Below are positions 1 to 7,071 of a stretch of DNA of 17,038 bases, piece by piece (the stretch's first letter is position 1; every line of letters starts with the position of its first letter). Origin of the DNA: an uncultured cyanobacterium (GTDB lineage: Bacteria; Cyanobacteriota; Cyanobacteriia; Cyanobacteriales; Geitlerinemataceae); NCBI GenBank assembly GCA_937121005.1, contig CAKZKB010000013.1, positions 1 through 17,038 on the forward strand, given 5' to 3'. The translations under genes were made by a program, and so were the position numbers. The notes beneath the pieces are model-generated. The model was not told the DNA's origin. It worked only from the letters and a program-made list of their open reading frames with translations, and made no database searches.

Positions 1-1
1 T

Positions 2-556
2 GAAACTTCCTCAGAGGTAGCAGTGTGGGAACGTTACGAAGGCGGTGCAGGTGTATCAGAAGTCTTTGAAAATACTTTACGGAGTAATCCTGTAGAAGTT
101 TACCAAGAACTATTGGCTTCTGTTCTTTGTCCTGTTGATTTAGCTGAAACTTGGACATCCCGCGAACAATTATGCGCTGAACTGACCCAACGCTGGCATT
201 TACCTCAAGATAACGAACTGATTGTCAAAGTGGTAGAGGAAGCTGGGGCAGAGTATCAAGTTCAATATCAACAACGGGATCGAGGGGAAGAGGAAAGAAT
301 GATGTGTCATCCTCCTCAAGGACATGATGGTTGTCCGGCTTGTATTCATACCACCTATTGTACTGAACGACAAAATCAAAGTGTAGCTGTTAGCCGTCTA
401 GTTGGTGAAGCTATTCTACAATGCTTTGTGCGCTCGGTAACTCAAGAAGAACACGCTGCTTTAAGAGTTCAATCTCTCGATCGAGGGATCGGACAACCAT
501 ACGCCTTAAGGCAAGATCCATCACCTGATATGGAGGATGTTTTACTGTTACTGTAA
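2..556 (+). CDS. C-terminal part of a DUF1998-type helicase-associated protein (DrmB- or DpdJ-like), 5' truncated by window edge
   Basis: The reading frame is open to the left edge, reading ETSSEVAVWERYEGGAGVSE across it. The GTG at 23 is therefore probably not the true start, and only the last ~184 residues are visible. Features seen are a GGAGVSE turn near the beginning and a CHPPQGHDGCPACI cysteine cluster, with another Cys shortly after. The order GGxG, then Cys-x(n)-GCPxC, is what I know from DUF1998 domains. These sit at the C-terminus of COG1205-type helicases, in DISARM DrmB and in related defence helicases; the cysteines presumably bind zinc. The stop overlaps the start of the following PLD-fold gene by one base (TAATG), so the two are translationally coupled. 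DrmB is followed by a PLD protein in DISARM, and DpdJ/DpdK make a similar pair in the Dpd system. The visible part cannot separate these. HIP1 octamers are absent here, unlike the rest of the window. Confidence 0.7.
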   Translation, partial: ETSSEVAVWERYEGGAGVSEVFENTLRSNPVEVYQELLASVLCPVDLAETWTSREQLCAELTQRWHLPQDNELIVKVVEEAGAEYQVQYQQRDRGEEERMMCHPPQGHDGCPACIHTTYCTERQNQSVAVSRLVGEAILQCFVRSVTQEEHAALRVQSLDRGIGQPYALRQDPSPDMEDVLLLL

Positions 557-1029
557 TGTCCTGCTACTATAAAACTTTACCCTGGCTCATTCCTCAGTTA
601 TTACTATTGGCTCCTCCCAAGAGCGAAGTTATTCTCGTGAGTCCCTGGATAGATAATGTTACTCTATATCCTCCTATTGTTGGATATGGAGAGCACTGCT
701 ACAACTATTCCAAAATTAGATTAAGTCAATTCTTATTGTTATTAGTGCAAGATTATCAAATGCGAATTACTTTAATACTACGCGAGCAGGATCGACGCTC
801 TCATCGAGTCATAGCCCCTCTAACTGCGCTTCAGTCAAATAAGTTGACTGTTCGCGAGGTTGAATATCTTCATGCTAAAATATTAATTACCGATCGCTTT
901 GTAATTGAAACTTCAGCCAATCTTATTTTTACCAGTCTGTATCGAAATATCGAATCCTGCACATTATTAGTGAATACTCACCACAACTCAAGAAAGTATC
1001 TTAAAACCCGCTTAAATCTTACGCTTTGA
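556..1029 (+). CDS. small phospholipase D-fold protein (DrmC/DpdK-like)
   Basis: A 157-residue protein with a single HKD-type half site near the C-terminus: LHAKILITDR (H-x-K-x4-D), followed 8-10 residues later by SANLIFTS and then NIES. This matches the HxKx4D...(G/S)SxN signature of PLD-fold nucleases and lipases. With only one motif the active enzyme would have to be a dimer, as in Nuc-type PLD nucleases. The N-terminal part contains EVILVSPWIDN, typical of PLD-fold strands leading to the substrate pocket. The ATG overlaps the upstream stop codon by one base, so expression is coupled to the DUF1998-type gene. That pairing suggests a nuclease or accessory subunit of a phage-defence operon. 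The usual glycine of GSxN is replaced by Thr (TSAN). DrmC proteins I know of are longer, so DpdK-like or a shortened DrmC are both possible. No further gene of the system follows on this strand. Confidence 0.7.
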   Translation: MSCYYKTLPWLIPQLLLLAPPKSEVILVSPWIDNVTLYPPIVGYGEHCYNYSKIRLSQFLLLLVQDYQMRITLILREQDRRSHRVIAPLTALQSNKLTVREVEYLHAKILITDRFVIETSANLIFTSLYRNIESCTLLVNTHHNSRKYLKTRLNLTL

Positions 1030-1082
1030 CAAGGGCACAAATATTAAATTAACATTAATCCGTAAAAGGATCTCCACTAGCC

Positions 1083-1232
1083 TCAATCGAGGTCGCTGTC
1101 GGGGCGAAACTCGTCGCGCAACACCGAACCGAAGAGGGCGAGTTCGGAAATATGCCAGTCTTGGCAAAGGCGCTCGAGTTCTTCGGGGGAAATATTGAGG
1201 CGATCGTAAATTTGAGCGATCGTTAATGACAT
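1083..1232 (-). pseudogene. truncated MNT-domain antitoxin (third mntA copy)
   Basis: Read on the minus strand from ATG at 1232, this gives 49 codons and then TGA. It starts MSLTIAQIYDRLNISPEE and ends GSVLRDEFRPDSDLD. Its 49 residues differ at only about six positions from the first 49 of the two intact MNT proteins at 7540-7890 and 8222-8572, and about nine in ten bases match. The sequence stops just after the GSx10DxD nucleotidyltransferase motif. The base sequence diverges there, and the next codons hold TGA, one codon, then TAG. The C-terminal half and any HEPN partner are missing. The intact copies start with GTG, this one with ATG. It is best read as a remnant of a former MNT/HEPN cassette. 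A short 49-residue product could still be made, but it would lack half the fold. Confidence 0.8.
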
Positions 1233-1260
1233 AGGACATATCCCAGAGCAGACAGCTACC

Positions 1261-1282
1261 TCTATGATACGCGACTGTCGCG
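1261..1282 (-). promoter_or_regulatory. possible -10 box shared with the intact MNT operon, next to a 13-bp palindrome
   Basis: The minus strand carries GTATCATAGA, whose complement lies at 1261-1270, 28 bases ahead of the relic's ATG. Exactly the same ten bases lie 38 bases ahead of the intact MNT gene (complement at 8611-8620). TATCAT resembles a -10 hexamer, and its retention at both sites suggests the promoter travelled with the cassette. No convincing -35 is visible at either place. Directly beside it, 1270-1282 reads CGCGACTGTCGCG, two 6-base arms around one T, which could be an operator or a hairpin. Neither role is proven. Confidence 0.3.
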
Positions 1283-1334
1283 ATCTATGGTATTGTCATC
1301 TGGGATTTTTATAGTCCACAGTCATTTTTTCTTC

Positions 1335-4300
1335 CTAATCAACATCGACATTGGACATCTCCTCGCCTAGTTCTTCTGGCGAGTATTGCATGAAGTCAAC
1401 CTGATAGCGAGAGAGAGACTCCATAAACTCTTGGCGCGAGAGATTGGCAATTTCTGCGGCTTGTTCTTGGGAAATCGTTCCCATTTCGTACCATTTGGCG
1501 GCGGCGGCGATTCGCATTTCGCGCACGAAGCGATCGCGATCGCCATCAAACTCTGTAAGTAACGTATTTGGTAACTGAATGGATAGGGTTGTCATAGATT
1601 GTTCTGGAGGTCGAACGGGATCTGGGTTGATATCCGAATTGGTTGTTTCTTCCGGGATTCGATCGTCCTTTTCTCCTTCGGGGAGTTCCTCCGCGATCGC
1701 CGAAATTTCAGTAGTCGGAAGGTTTTTATGCCAATGCTCGATCGCCTCTTGCAAGGCAGCGCGATCGCTCTCGTCTTGTTGCAGTGCGAGCAATTCCAAA
1801 ATTTGCCCCTTGATGTGTTCGTAATCGCGACGATCGTCTTCATCTAAGAAACCTTGTTCTGCCAAAAGCCATTCATCGACCTCGCTGAATACGACACTCA
1901 GTCGAGCATCGTTACTAGCCCATTCTAGCATCTCCGTGAGGCGCTCGGCTTCCACGTCTGTTAGTTCTGATTTGAGCGACAAGTTCATGTACTCCTCGAT
2001 CGCGCTCCAATAGTTAATTTCTTGGCCGATCGCAGAATCAGCGTGGGGTATTGATACCAGTTTAGCGAGATAGATTGCCACCATCGTGTTTAACACGGCA
2101 GCAATAATCGGCGTACTAACCCCATGTTCGTTAAGACTAGCTATCGTTGAGTCGATCGCCTCAAAAATTTGGCAGTAAGCGTGATTTTCCTGTGAAGAAC
2201 AAATTTGCGAACTCGCGTTCCCACCGTGCCCCGAAGCCGTAGATGTCATGACTATAGAACTGCCAAGAGTGGAAACAACAAGACTGTTAGAGGTTGTGCC
2301 AGATCGAACAGTATAGAGATAGCTATCTTGAAGTGCCGCCTCAATCCGATCGAGTTTGCGGGCAAAACTCTCTATCGGACTGATATTTTTTAGCGCTTCT
2401 ATGTCAGAATTTCCAATGGCAAATTCCTGGGAAATGTGTGCCACTGCTGAAGCACCTACATTCTCTTCCACTGGGGATACATTGGGGGGATGAATCTGGA
2501 CGCGAGCCAACTCCATTGTTTCTTGTGCGCCCTTATCTAGCTCGGCCTCAGAAAGAACCTTTTCGACACTGCTTTTCTCGATGGACTCAGAAGGATTACG
2601 AACAGTAGCGCTAGTGTTTTCTAGCACTTCGCTTGTAGCAGTAGATTCCGTAGAAGACTCCGATCGGCTGCTAGAGGTCTCCTCTCCAGAATCTCCCGAA
2701 TATTCACTGCTAACGCTGCTATATTCAGCGTCGTCAGCCGAGTTATTGCCGACAGTATTTGAGGCGAAAGAATCTTGGAGATCGCCCGTTCCTGCTGCCG
2801 ATCGCGCACTTAGATTAACGCTCGTTTCTACTGCTTGGTTAGTGGAGCTTAAAATGTTATGTTGCAACGATGGAGACTGCTCAATATCGACGGAATCTCC
2901 CAAGAATTGGCCTCGAGAGCGAGACCGCGAATAGTTCCAAGAATTGGTATGGTTGTCGAGGGTATGAATTTCAATGCTACCACCGAAGTCAAGCTCGATA
3001 GAATCGATCGATCGCGTTAATTGACTGTTTGCGCCTCCCCATCCTATTTCATTTGACAAGTTCCAGATTCCATTTTCACTAACTATTGAAATGTTTTCAG
3101 CGATCGCATCGCTATAGTTAATATCAGAGATGGCAATATCAAACTCATTATCGATTGCTGTCTCCCAAAGTGGATTTTGTTCGGAGAAGTTAAAGGAATC
3201 TAAAACAAACTCGCTGCAATCCGCGTCCAGGTTTTGTGTGAGGGAAACCAGAGCGCCAAAAGACGCGATCGTTCCATCTCCCTCGAGGCGATCGTCGATT
3301 TGCCAATCGACCGAGATGGCTTCATCTCCTTCAATTTCAGCTTTTAATTGACTGTCAGCGATGCCATCCGTCGCTACTTCCATAGCGGAGGAGATGTGAG
3401 GCTCCAACTCTACAGCGTCGCTAGCAGCGTCCTGAGATATTCCAACAAAAGAATCGGAAACATCAATTGGTTTTGCTTCCCATTGTTGTGGCTTACCTAC
3501 GATATTTGCAATTGTCTCTTCTCCCTCTTTCAAGCCGATTTCTGGGTCAAGATCGGTTAACTCGGGAGTTGTTTCCCGATCGGGATCCTCCGCTTCCGGA
3601 CCTGTATCTGGCTGAGCGGAAGACGCGATCTTCTCTTCTACCGTTTCTGGTTTGTTTTCTAACTCAAAATTCATCGACTCGGATGCCGTTTCTGAGACAG
3701 TTTCCTCCCCTTCGGGCACAGTATCCGACTGAGGGGTAGACACGCTTCCTCCCACAATGTCTGGCTCGTTTCCTGTATCGGGATCGATCGACTCGGATGC
3801 TGTTTCTGGGACAGTTTCCTCCTTTTCCGATACAGTATCCGGCTGAGTAGAAGATGTGCTTCCTTCTCCTACAGTTTCGGACTCACCTTCTATATCGGCA
3901 TCTGTTGGCTCAGATGATTCTCCAACAGGTTCCTCGACTTCCGGTGTGCTATTTTGCTGAGGGGGAGACGCGATCGTCTCTTCCAATTCTGGATTCGACC
4001 AATCGTTACGAGTGCTGATTAAGCGGCTGAAATAAGAAATATTTCCGGTAGCACCGCGAACCTGAAAAACAATATTGCTATCGGTAGCATCGCTATTCTT
4101 ATCAGACCACACATCTTCAAGGGCGAAGGTTCCCCTTTCACTACTAACATCAGCAGCCTTGCCAAAATAGAAACCATCGTCGTTAAAACTTGACGATCCT
4201 ACTGAAAACAACGGGCGCTGTGTACCTGTCAATTTGGGATTTTCAAGGACATCTTCAATCTTACCATTAGGGACAAACAGAACCCCAAACCGAGACCCCG

Positions 4301-5810
4301 ACCGAAGTTTGATTGTTTTTTCGTTTCGATGTTTTTGAAAATTGGAGTCTTCTCGATCGTTAACATCGGTGAAAAATTCCTCCCCTTCAGAAGACTGAGA
4401 AATGATAATATGACCGCCCTCCGAGTTGCTCGATGTGCGACGGGCTGTTTCTTGGATAAAGGCTAACACAGATTCCTCTGAGTCAAAGTTGATATTTAAG
4501 TCTTCTAAGTTGAAGACTCCGAGTTCCCCTTTAAATGACTCTGAGTCAAACGAGAAATCAATGGTAACTTCGCCAGTTTCTCCAACAACAAAAGGACTAT
4601 TATTGGAATCGATTTCTTCTTCCCCATCTGACGTTTCAGACATCGAATCTTCATCTCCGTCCTCGCTTTCGCTGTCTTCTAAATCGTCAGTTTCAAGTTC
4701 GTCTGACGATTCCATGCTATCTTCGTTTGCAGGACGATCGCCTTCTGTTTCCGAACCATCGATAACTGTATCGGCATCGATCGTATCGCTGTCATCATCA
4801 GCAGATGCTTCGAGACTGTTAGCTTCCACGTCACCTTCTTCAGAGTCGGTTTCCGATTCTCCGTCGTCTAGGTTATCAGTTTCAGTGTCATCGGCTTCAT
4901 TGCTGTCATCTACAACAGTTTCATCGCTACTATCGTCAGAAGTGTCTTCCGAGTTTTCAGTCAATTCTTCATAGTCATCTACCGTATCTTCCGTAGATTC
5001 TTCTATGTCATCTGTAGTGTCAACATCATCCGTCCCGACAACGGCTTCACCACCGCTATCAGTAGACGGATCGGCAACACTTTCACCGTCACTATCGCTA
5101 TTTTCCTCTAGATTATCCGCCGAATTGGTATTATTACCCGTATTGGTTTCGGAGTCTGGCTCGTTATCTTCCACAAAGGGAATTTCCTCACCAATATCGT
5201 TCTCACCAATATCGCTTGCGTCGCTGTCAGAGGTATCGACGAAATCAGAGTCGCTACCCTCTATTTCCCCATCATTTTCCGAGGTGTCGGAAGAGTCAGG
5301 TTCGCTATCGCCATCTGTATTGTCTAGATCTTGGGAGTCGTCAGGAGATGTAATATTGTCTAGATCGTCTCCAGAAGGCGAAGGTGGCACGTCAATATTG
5401 TCCGAGTCGCTGTCGGCATCCACAATACCGCTCGGCGTGAGAATGGGTTCGAGGACAAAGGTGCAGTTTTTGTTGGTCTCTGGCTCTTCATTAGATAGGG
5501 GTTTCAACCAGTTAAAAAAGCGACGTAAAGACATTGGACTGATTCCAGGAGGGTTTTCTGGGGAGATTTCGAGTTGTGTTTTGTTGCCATTTAGAGATCT
5601 CTGTTTCTTTTTTTTTTGAACTTCACTCTCGGACTCGGATTCGGTCAGCATGGAGTCAACTTCGTTAAACAGAAAACTAAGAATGCCATCGTTCTGAGCC
5701 ATGTTCAATAGCTCTCCAAGACGATCGGCTTCCCTTTTAGTCAATCTGACGCGAGATATAAGTCGAGCGTACTCTCTTGCTAGATCGAGGTTTCCTCCTG
5801 AAATGTTCAT
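1335..5810 (-). CDS. giant acidic mosaic protein with DUF4114 module and C-terminal UPF0175 domain
   Basis: 1,491 residues, no signal peptide. Approximate layout: 10-55 helical motif (EYARL...LTKREADRL...FNEVD); 66-71 basic patch; 129-404 extremely Asp/Glu/Ser-rich stretch; 410-605 DUF4114 module (SGSRFGVLFVPNG, RPLFS, FQVRGATG); 636-751 three tandem 38-39-residue repeats (QPDTV...EETV.ETASES); about 825-965 an unassigned, beta-strand-like region; 1000-1065 Ser-rich linker; 1229-1251 a hydrophobic segment; 1270-1315 a second copy of the N-terminal helical motif (EYMNL...LTDVEAERL...FSEVD); 1406-1487 a UPF0175 domain (KWYEMGTISQEQAAEIANLS). DUF4114 is frequent in large cyanobacterial proteins, often thought extracellular. 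UPF0175 normally stands alone as a small antitoxin. The start at 5810 has AAGGAA about 13 bases upstream. It lies 83 bases behind a sigma-factor gene on the same strand and is probably co-transcribed. Domain calls are firm to moderate; the overall function is unknown. Confidence 0.85.
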   Translation of the reverse strand: MNISGGNLDLAREYARLISRVRLTKREADRLGELLNMAQNDGILSFLFNEVDSMLTESESESEVQKKKKQRSLNGNKTQLEISPENPPGISPMSLRRFFNWLKPLSNEEPETNKNCTFVLEPILTPSGIVDADSDSDNIDVPPSPSGDDLDNITSPDDSQDLDNTDGDSEPDSSDTSENDGEIEGSDSDFVDTSDSDASDIGENDIGEEIPFVEDNEPDSETNTGNNTNSADNLEENSDSDGESVADPSTDSGGEAVVGTDDVDTTDDIEESTEDTVDDYEELTENSEDTSDDSSDETVVDDSNEADDTETDNLDDGESETDSEEGDVEANSLEASADDDSDTIDADTVIDGSETEGDRPANEDSMESSDELETDDLEDSESEDGDEDSMSETSDGEEEIDSNNSPFVVGETGEVTIDFSFDSESFKGELGVFNLEDLNINFDSEESVLAFIQETARRTSSNSEGGHIIISQSSEGEEFFTDVNDREDSNFQKHRNEKTIKLRSGSRFGVLFVPNGKIEDVLENPKLTGTQRPLFSVGSSSFNDDGFYFGKAADVSSERGTFALEDVWSDKNSDATDSNIVFQVRGATGNISYFSRLISTRNDWSNPELEETIASPPQQNSTPEVEEPVGESSEPTDADIEGESETVGEGSTSSTQPDTVSEKEETVPETASESIDPDTGNEPDIVGGSVSTPQSDTVPEGEETVSETASESMNFELENKPETVEEKIASSAQPDTGPEAEDPDRETTPELTDLDPEIGLKEGEETIANIVGKPQQWEAKPIDVSDSFVGISQDAASDAVELEPHISSAMEVATDGIADSQLKAEIEGDEAISVDWQIDDRLEGDGTIASFGALVSLTQNLDADCSEFVLDSFNFSEQNPLWETAIDNEFDIAISDINYSDAIAENISIVSENGIWNLSNEIGWGGANSQLTRSIDSIELDFGGSIEIHTLDNHTNSWNYSRSRSRGQFLGDSVDIEQSPSLQHNILSSTNQAVETSVNLSARSAAGTGDLQDSFASNTVGNNSADDAEYSSVSSEYSGDSGEETSSSRSESSTESTATSEVLENTSATVRNPSESIEKSSVEKVLSEAELDKGAQETMELARVQIHPPNVSPVEENVGASAVAHISQEFAIGNSDIEALKNISPIESFARKLDRIEAALQDSYLYTVRSGTTSNSLVVSTLGSSIVMTSTASGHGGNASSQICSSQENHAYCQIFEAIDSTIASLNEHGVSTPIIAAVLNTMVAIYLAKLVSIPHADSAIGQEINYWSAIEEYMNLSLKSELTDVEAERLTEMLEWASNDARLSVVFSEVDEWLLAEQGFLDEDDRRDYEHIKGQILELLALQQDESDRAALQEAIEHWHKNLPTTEISAIAEELPEGEKDDRIPEETTNSDINPDPVRPPEQSMTTLSIQLPNTLLTEFDGDRDRFVREMRIAAAAKWYEMGTISQEQAAEIANLSRQEFMESLSRYQVDFMQYSPEELGEEMSNVDVD
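3558..3905 (-). repeat. three tandem 38-39-codon repeats inside the giant acidic gene
   Basis: Residues about 636-751 of the giant protein form three consecutive units of 39, 38 and 39 residues. Each runs from a (T/I)D-D- start through ETV, then QPDTV or a close variant, to E-EETV-ETASES; the third unit is the most diverged (DRETTPEL). At DNA level this is about 348 bp with period 114-117. Such in-frame repeats usually act as flexible acidic spacers and can change copy number by slippage. The same QPDT-like string recurs at each repeat, which makes the register clear. Confidence 0.85.
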
Positions 5811-5848
5811 AGTCTTAAGCGATTCCTTAGTAAGCGTGTCGTGCGGTC

Positions 5849-5866
5849 ATTCTCTTCAGTGAGAAT
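5849..5866. repeat. short inverted repeat between sigma-factor and giant genes
   Basis: ATTCTC and GAGAAT (6-base arms) enclose TTCAGT in the 83-base gap between the sigma-factor stop and the giant gene's start. It could be a weak hairpin that tunes read-through, or a protein-binding site. On the minus strand no T-run follows, so it is not a convincing terminator. Confidence 0.3.
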
Positions 5867-5893
5867 AAATTTTTCGGTCTGGATAAGCCGATG

Positions 5894-6526
5894 TCATTCA
5901 GAGAAGCAATCACCATAGTTGTGACGCAGGGATTTTAAGAGACGACTGTATTCTTTTCGCAACCGATCTTGCAATTTGCGATCGTTTTTCTCGGCGAGTT
6001 GCTCCCTAACAAAATGCTCGGCGACATCTTTCCAGGGTAAACCTTTAACGATCCTAAGCTCTAGAATCAATTTTTGCTCTGGGGTCAACCGATGGAGCGA
6101 TCGCGTCAGCCACTCCAAGTTTTTCCCAACTGCATAATTTGGTACTATTTCCTCCGAGTGAAAGATGGAATCTACAATATTCTTGATGCGATCGAAGATA
6201 GAGAGTTGTTTTTCCCTCTGTTTTGACCGCTCTCGAATGATATTATAGCACGTTGATTTAAACCAGGCTGGAAGATTGTCGATGGTTTCTCCTCGATCGA
6301 GGTGTCTGACTGCACGCTCGTATGCTTCAAAAACAACATCGAACTCGTTGTAAAAGGAGCTTAGGTGAAATTGGTGGAGGCCTTTTCTTACGAACGGTAA
6401 AATGAAGTGAGCGTTACCTCCATCTACACCCAGGATAGTTTTCATGGCAGCATCGAGCGATTCTCGTGGCGACTGAGAATTTTCAGAAGATTCCATTTTT
6501 ATGATTTGGGTAGAGGGTTGTTGCAT
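5894..6526 (-). CDS. ECF-like sigma-70 family RNA polymerase sigma factor
   Basis: A 210-residue protein with two sigma-like parts. Residues about 57-105 resemble region 2 (FDVVFEAYERAVRHLDRG, PAWFKSTCYNIIRERSKQRE), with the usual Trp-Phe-...-Asn-...-Arg pattern before a basic tail. Residues about 145-203 resemble region 4 (LTPEQKLILELRIVKGLPW, then an Arg/Lys-rich recognition-like helix ending SRLLKSLRHNY). Region 3 is absent and the linker is about 40 residues, as in ECF (group 3/4) factors. It would direct core RNA polymerase to a small set of promoters. The giant acidic gene follows 83 bases downstream on the same strand and may be a regulatory partner or target. No anti-sigma gene with a recognisable domain is adjacent. 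ATG at 6526 has no clear Shine-Dalgarno sequence; Met-11 is an alternative start. Region 4 is interrupted by a Lys/Glu-rich insertion (REQLAEKNDRKLQD), which makes DNA recognition less certain. Confidence 0.8.
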   Translation of the reverse strand: MQQPSTQIIKMESSENSQSPRESLDAAMKTILGVDGGNAHFILPFVRKGLHQFHLSSFYNEFDVVFEAYERAVRHLDRGETIDNLPAWFKSTCYNIIRERSKQREKQLSIFDRIKNIVDSIFHSEEIVPNYAVGKNLEWLTRSLHRLTPEQKLILELRIVKGLPWKDVAEHFVREQLAEKNDRKLQDRLRKEYSRLLKSLRHNYGDCFSE

Positions 6527-6830
6527 GGTTAGCCATTCGCCTTTGCTGCTGGAAGCGACGATCTCGACGGCACGATCGACCTCTGTAAGTTAGTGAGCGA
6601 TCGCCTCGCAAGTGTGACGAAACGATAGCTGTCTAATTTCGTGCAACTTTCTAAAACCTTGACGGAGTTTAGAATTGACGAATTTCGCGATCGTCGATCG
6701 ACCGATGCTTGCATCAGCGAACAGCTTCTATTCTTCTATCGGGACGATTGCCGCTTTTTTACGGGAAGAGACAGTAAAGTTTACAAAAATTTACATTTGA
6801 GGCGATCGCGTCACGTTTTTGGTTTCAAAA

Positions 6831-6983
6831 GTCACTAACCAATAGAAGTTCCGCAGGAGGACAAACAAATTTACGAGTGTTTTGGGTTCGAGACTGCTGC
6901 TGCTGTTGATGTTAAACAACTCTAGGAAAACACGATCGCGACTTGTTACAAACTTAGCGATGGTTGTCACTAACCAATAGAAG
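6831..6983. repeat. 18-bp direct repeat GTCACTAACCAATAGAAG, two copies 135 bp apart
   Basis: The exact 18-mer occurs at 6831-6848 and again at 6966-6983, with unrelated sequence on both sides of each copy. Both are in the gene-free gap, the second about 90 bases ahead of the small secreted peptide gene. An exact 18-mer repeated this close is unlikely by chance. It may be a pair of regulator sites or the scar of a small duplication or insertion. Confidence 0.75.
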
Positions 6984-7059
6984 GACATTTACAAAATTCA
7001 TATCTGTGTATTTGAGAAAATTCTCTGTTCGAGGTTTCTCTACTTTGTCGTGCATTTTT

Positions 7060-7063
7060 GGAG
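7060..7063 (+). promoter_or_regulatory. Shine-Dalgarno that sets the start of the small secreted peptide gene
   Basis: GGAG lies eight bases before ATG at 7072. The longer frame that opens at 6964 has no such site, so the start at 7072 is preferred. Confidence 0.55.
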
Positions 7064-7071
7064 TTACGAAG

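Larger units (their letters stand above)
6527..7071. other. 545-base gene-poor stretch with one direct repeat
   Basis: No supported gene is visible in this stretch. Open frames here are short, lack ribosome-binding sites and show no recognisable motif. It contains several CGATCG cores, one HIP1 octamer near 6600, another near 6802, a small palindrome GATGCTTGCATC (6704-6715) and the 18-base direct repeat listed separately. It presumably holds the promoters of the sigma gene (minus) and of the small secreted peptide gene (plus). I see no tRNA or obvious structured RNA. Confidence 0.6.

Noticed and set aside
1012..1239. 75-codon minus-strand frame starting MSYVINDRSN
   Set aside because: It is an out-of-frame reading of the MNT relic; the frame starting at 1232 matches the intact proteins.
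4426..5619. Long plus-strand Ser-rich open frames (182 and 204 codons) opposite the giant gene
   Set aside because: They are the antisense of the Asp/Glu/Ser-rich coding stretch. Their serine-only composition and lack of start signals show they are frame shadows.
5811..5893. Rho-independent terminator between the sigma and giant genes
   Set aside because: The 6-base hairpin lacks a T-run on the transcribed strand, so read-through is more likely.
6641..6838. 65-codon plus-strand frame in the gene-poor gap
   Set aside because: It has no ribosome-binding site, no motif, and a composition like the surrounding noncoding DNA.
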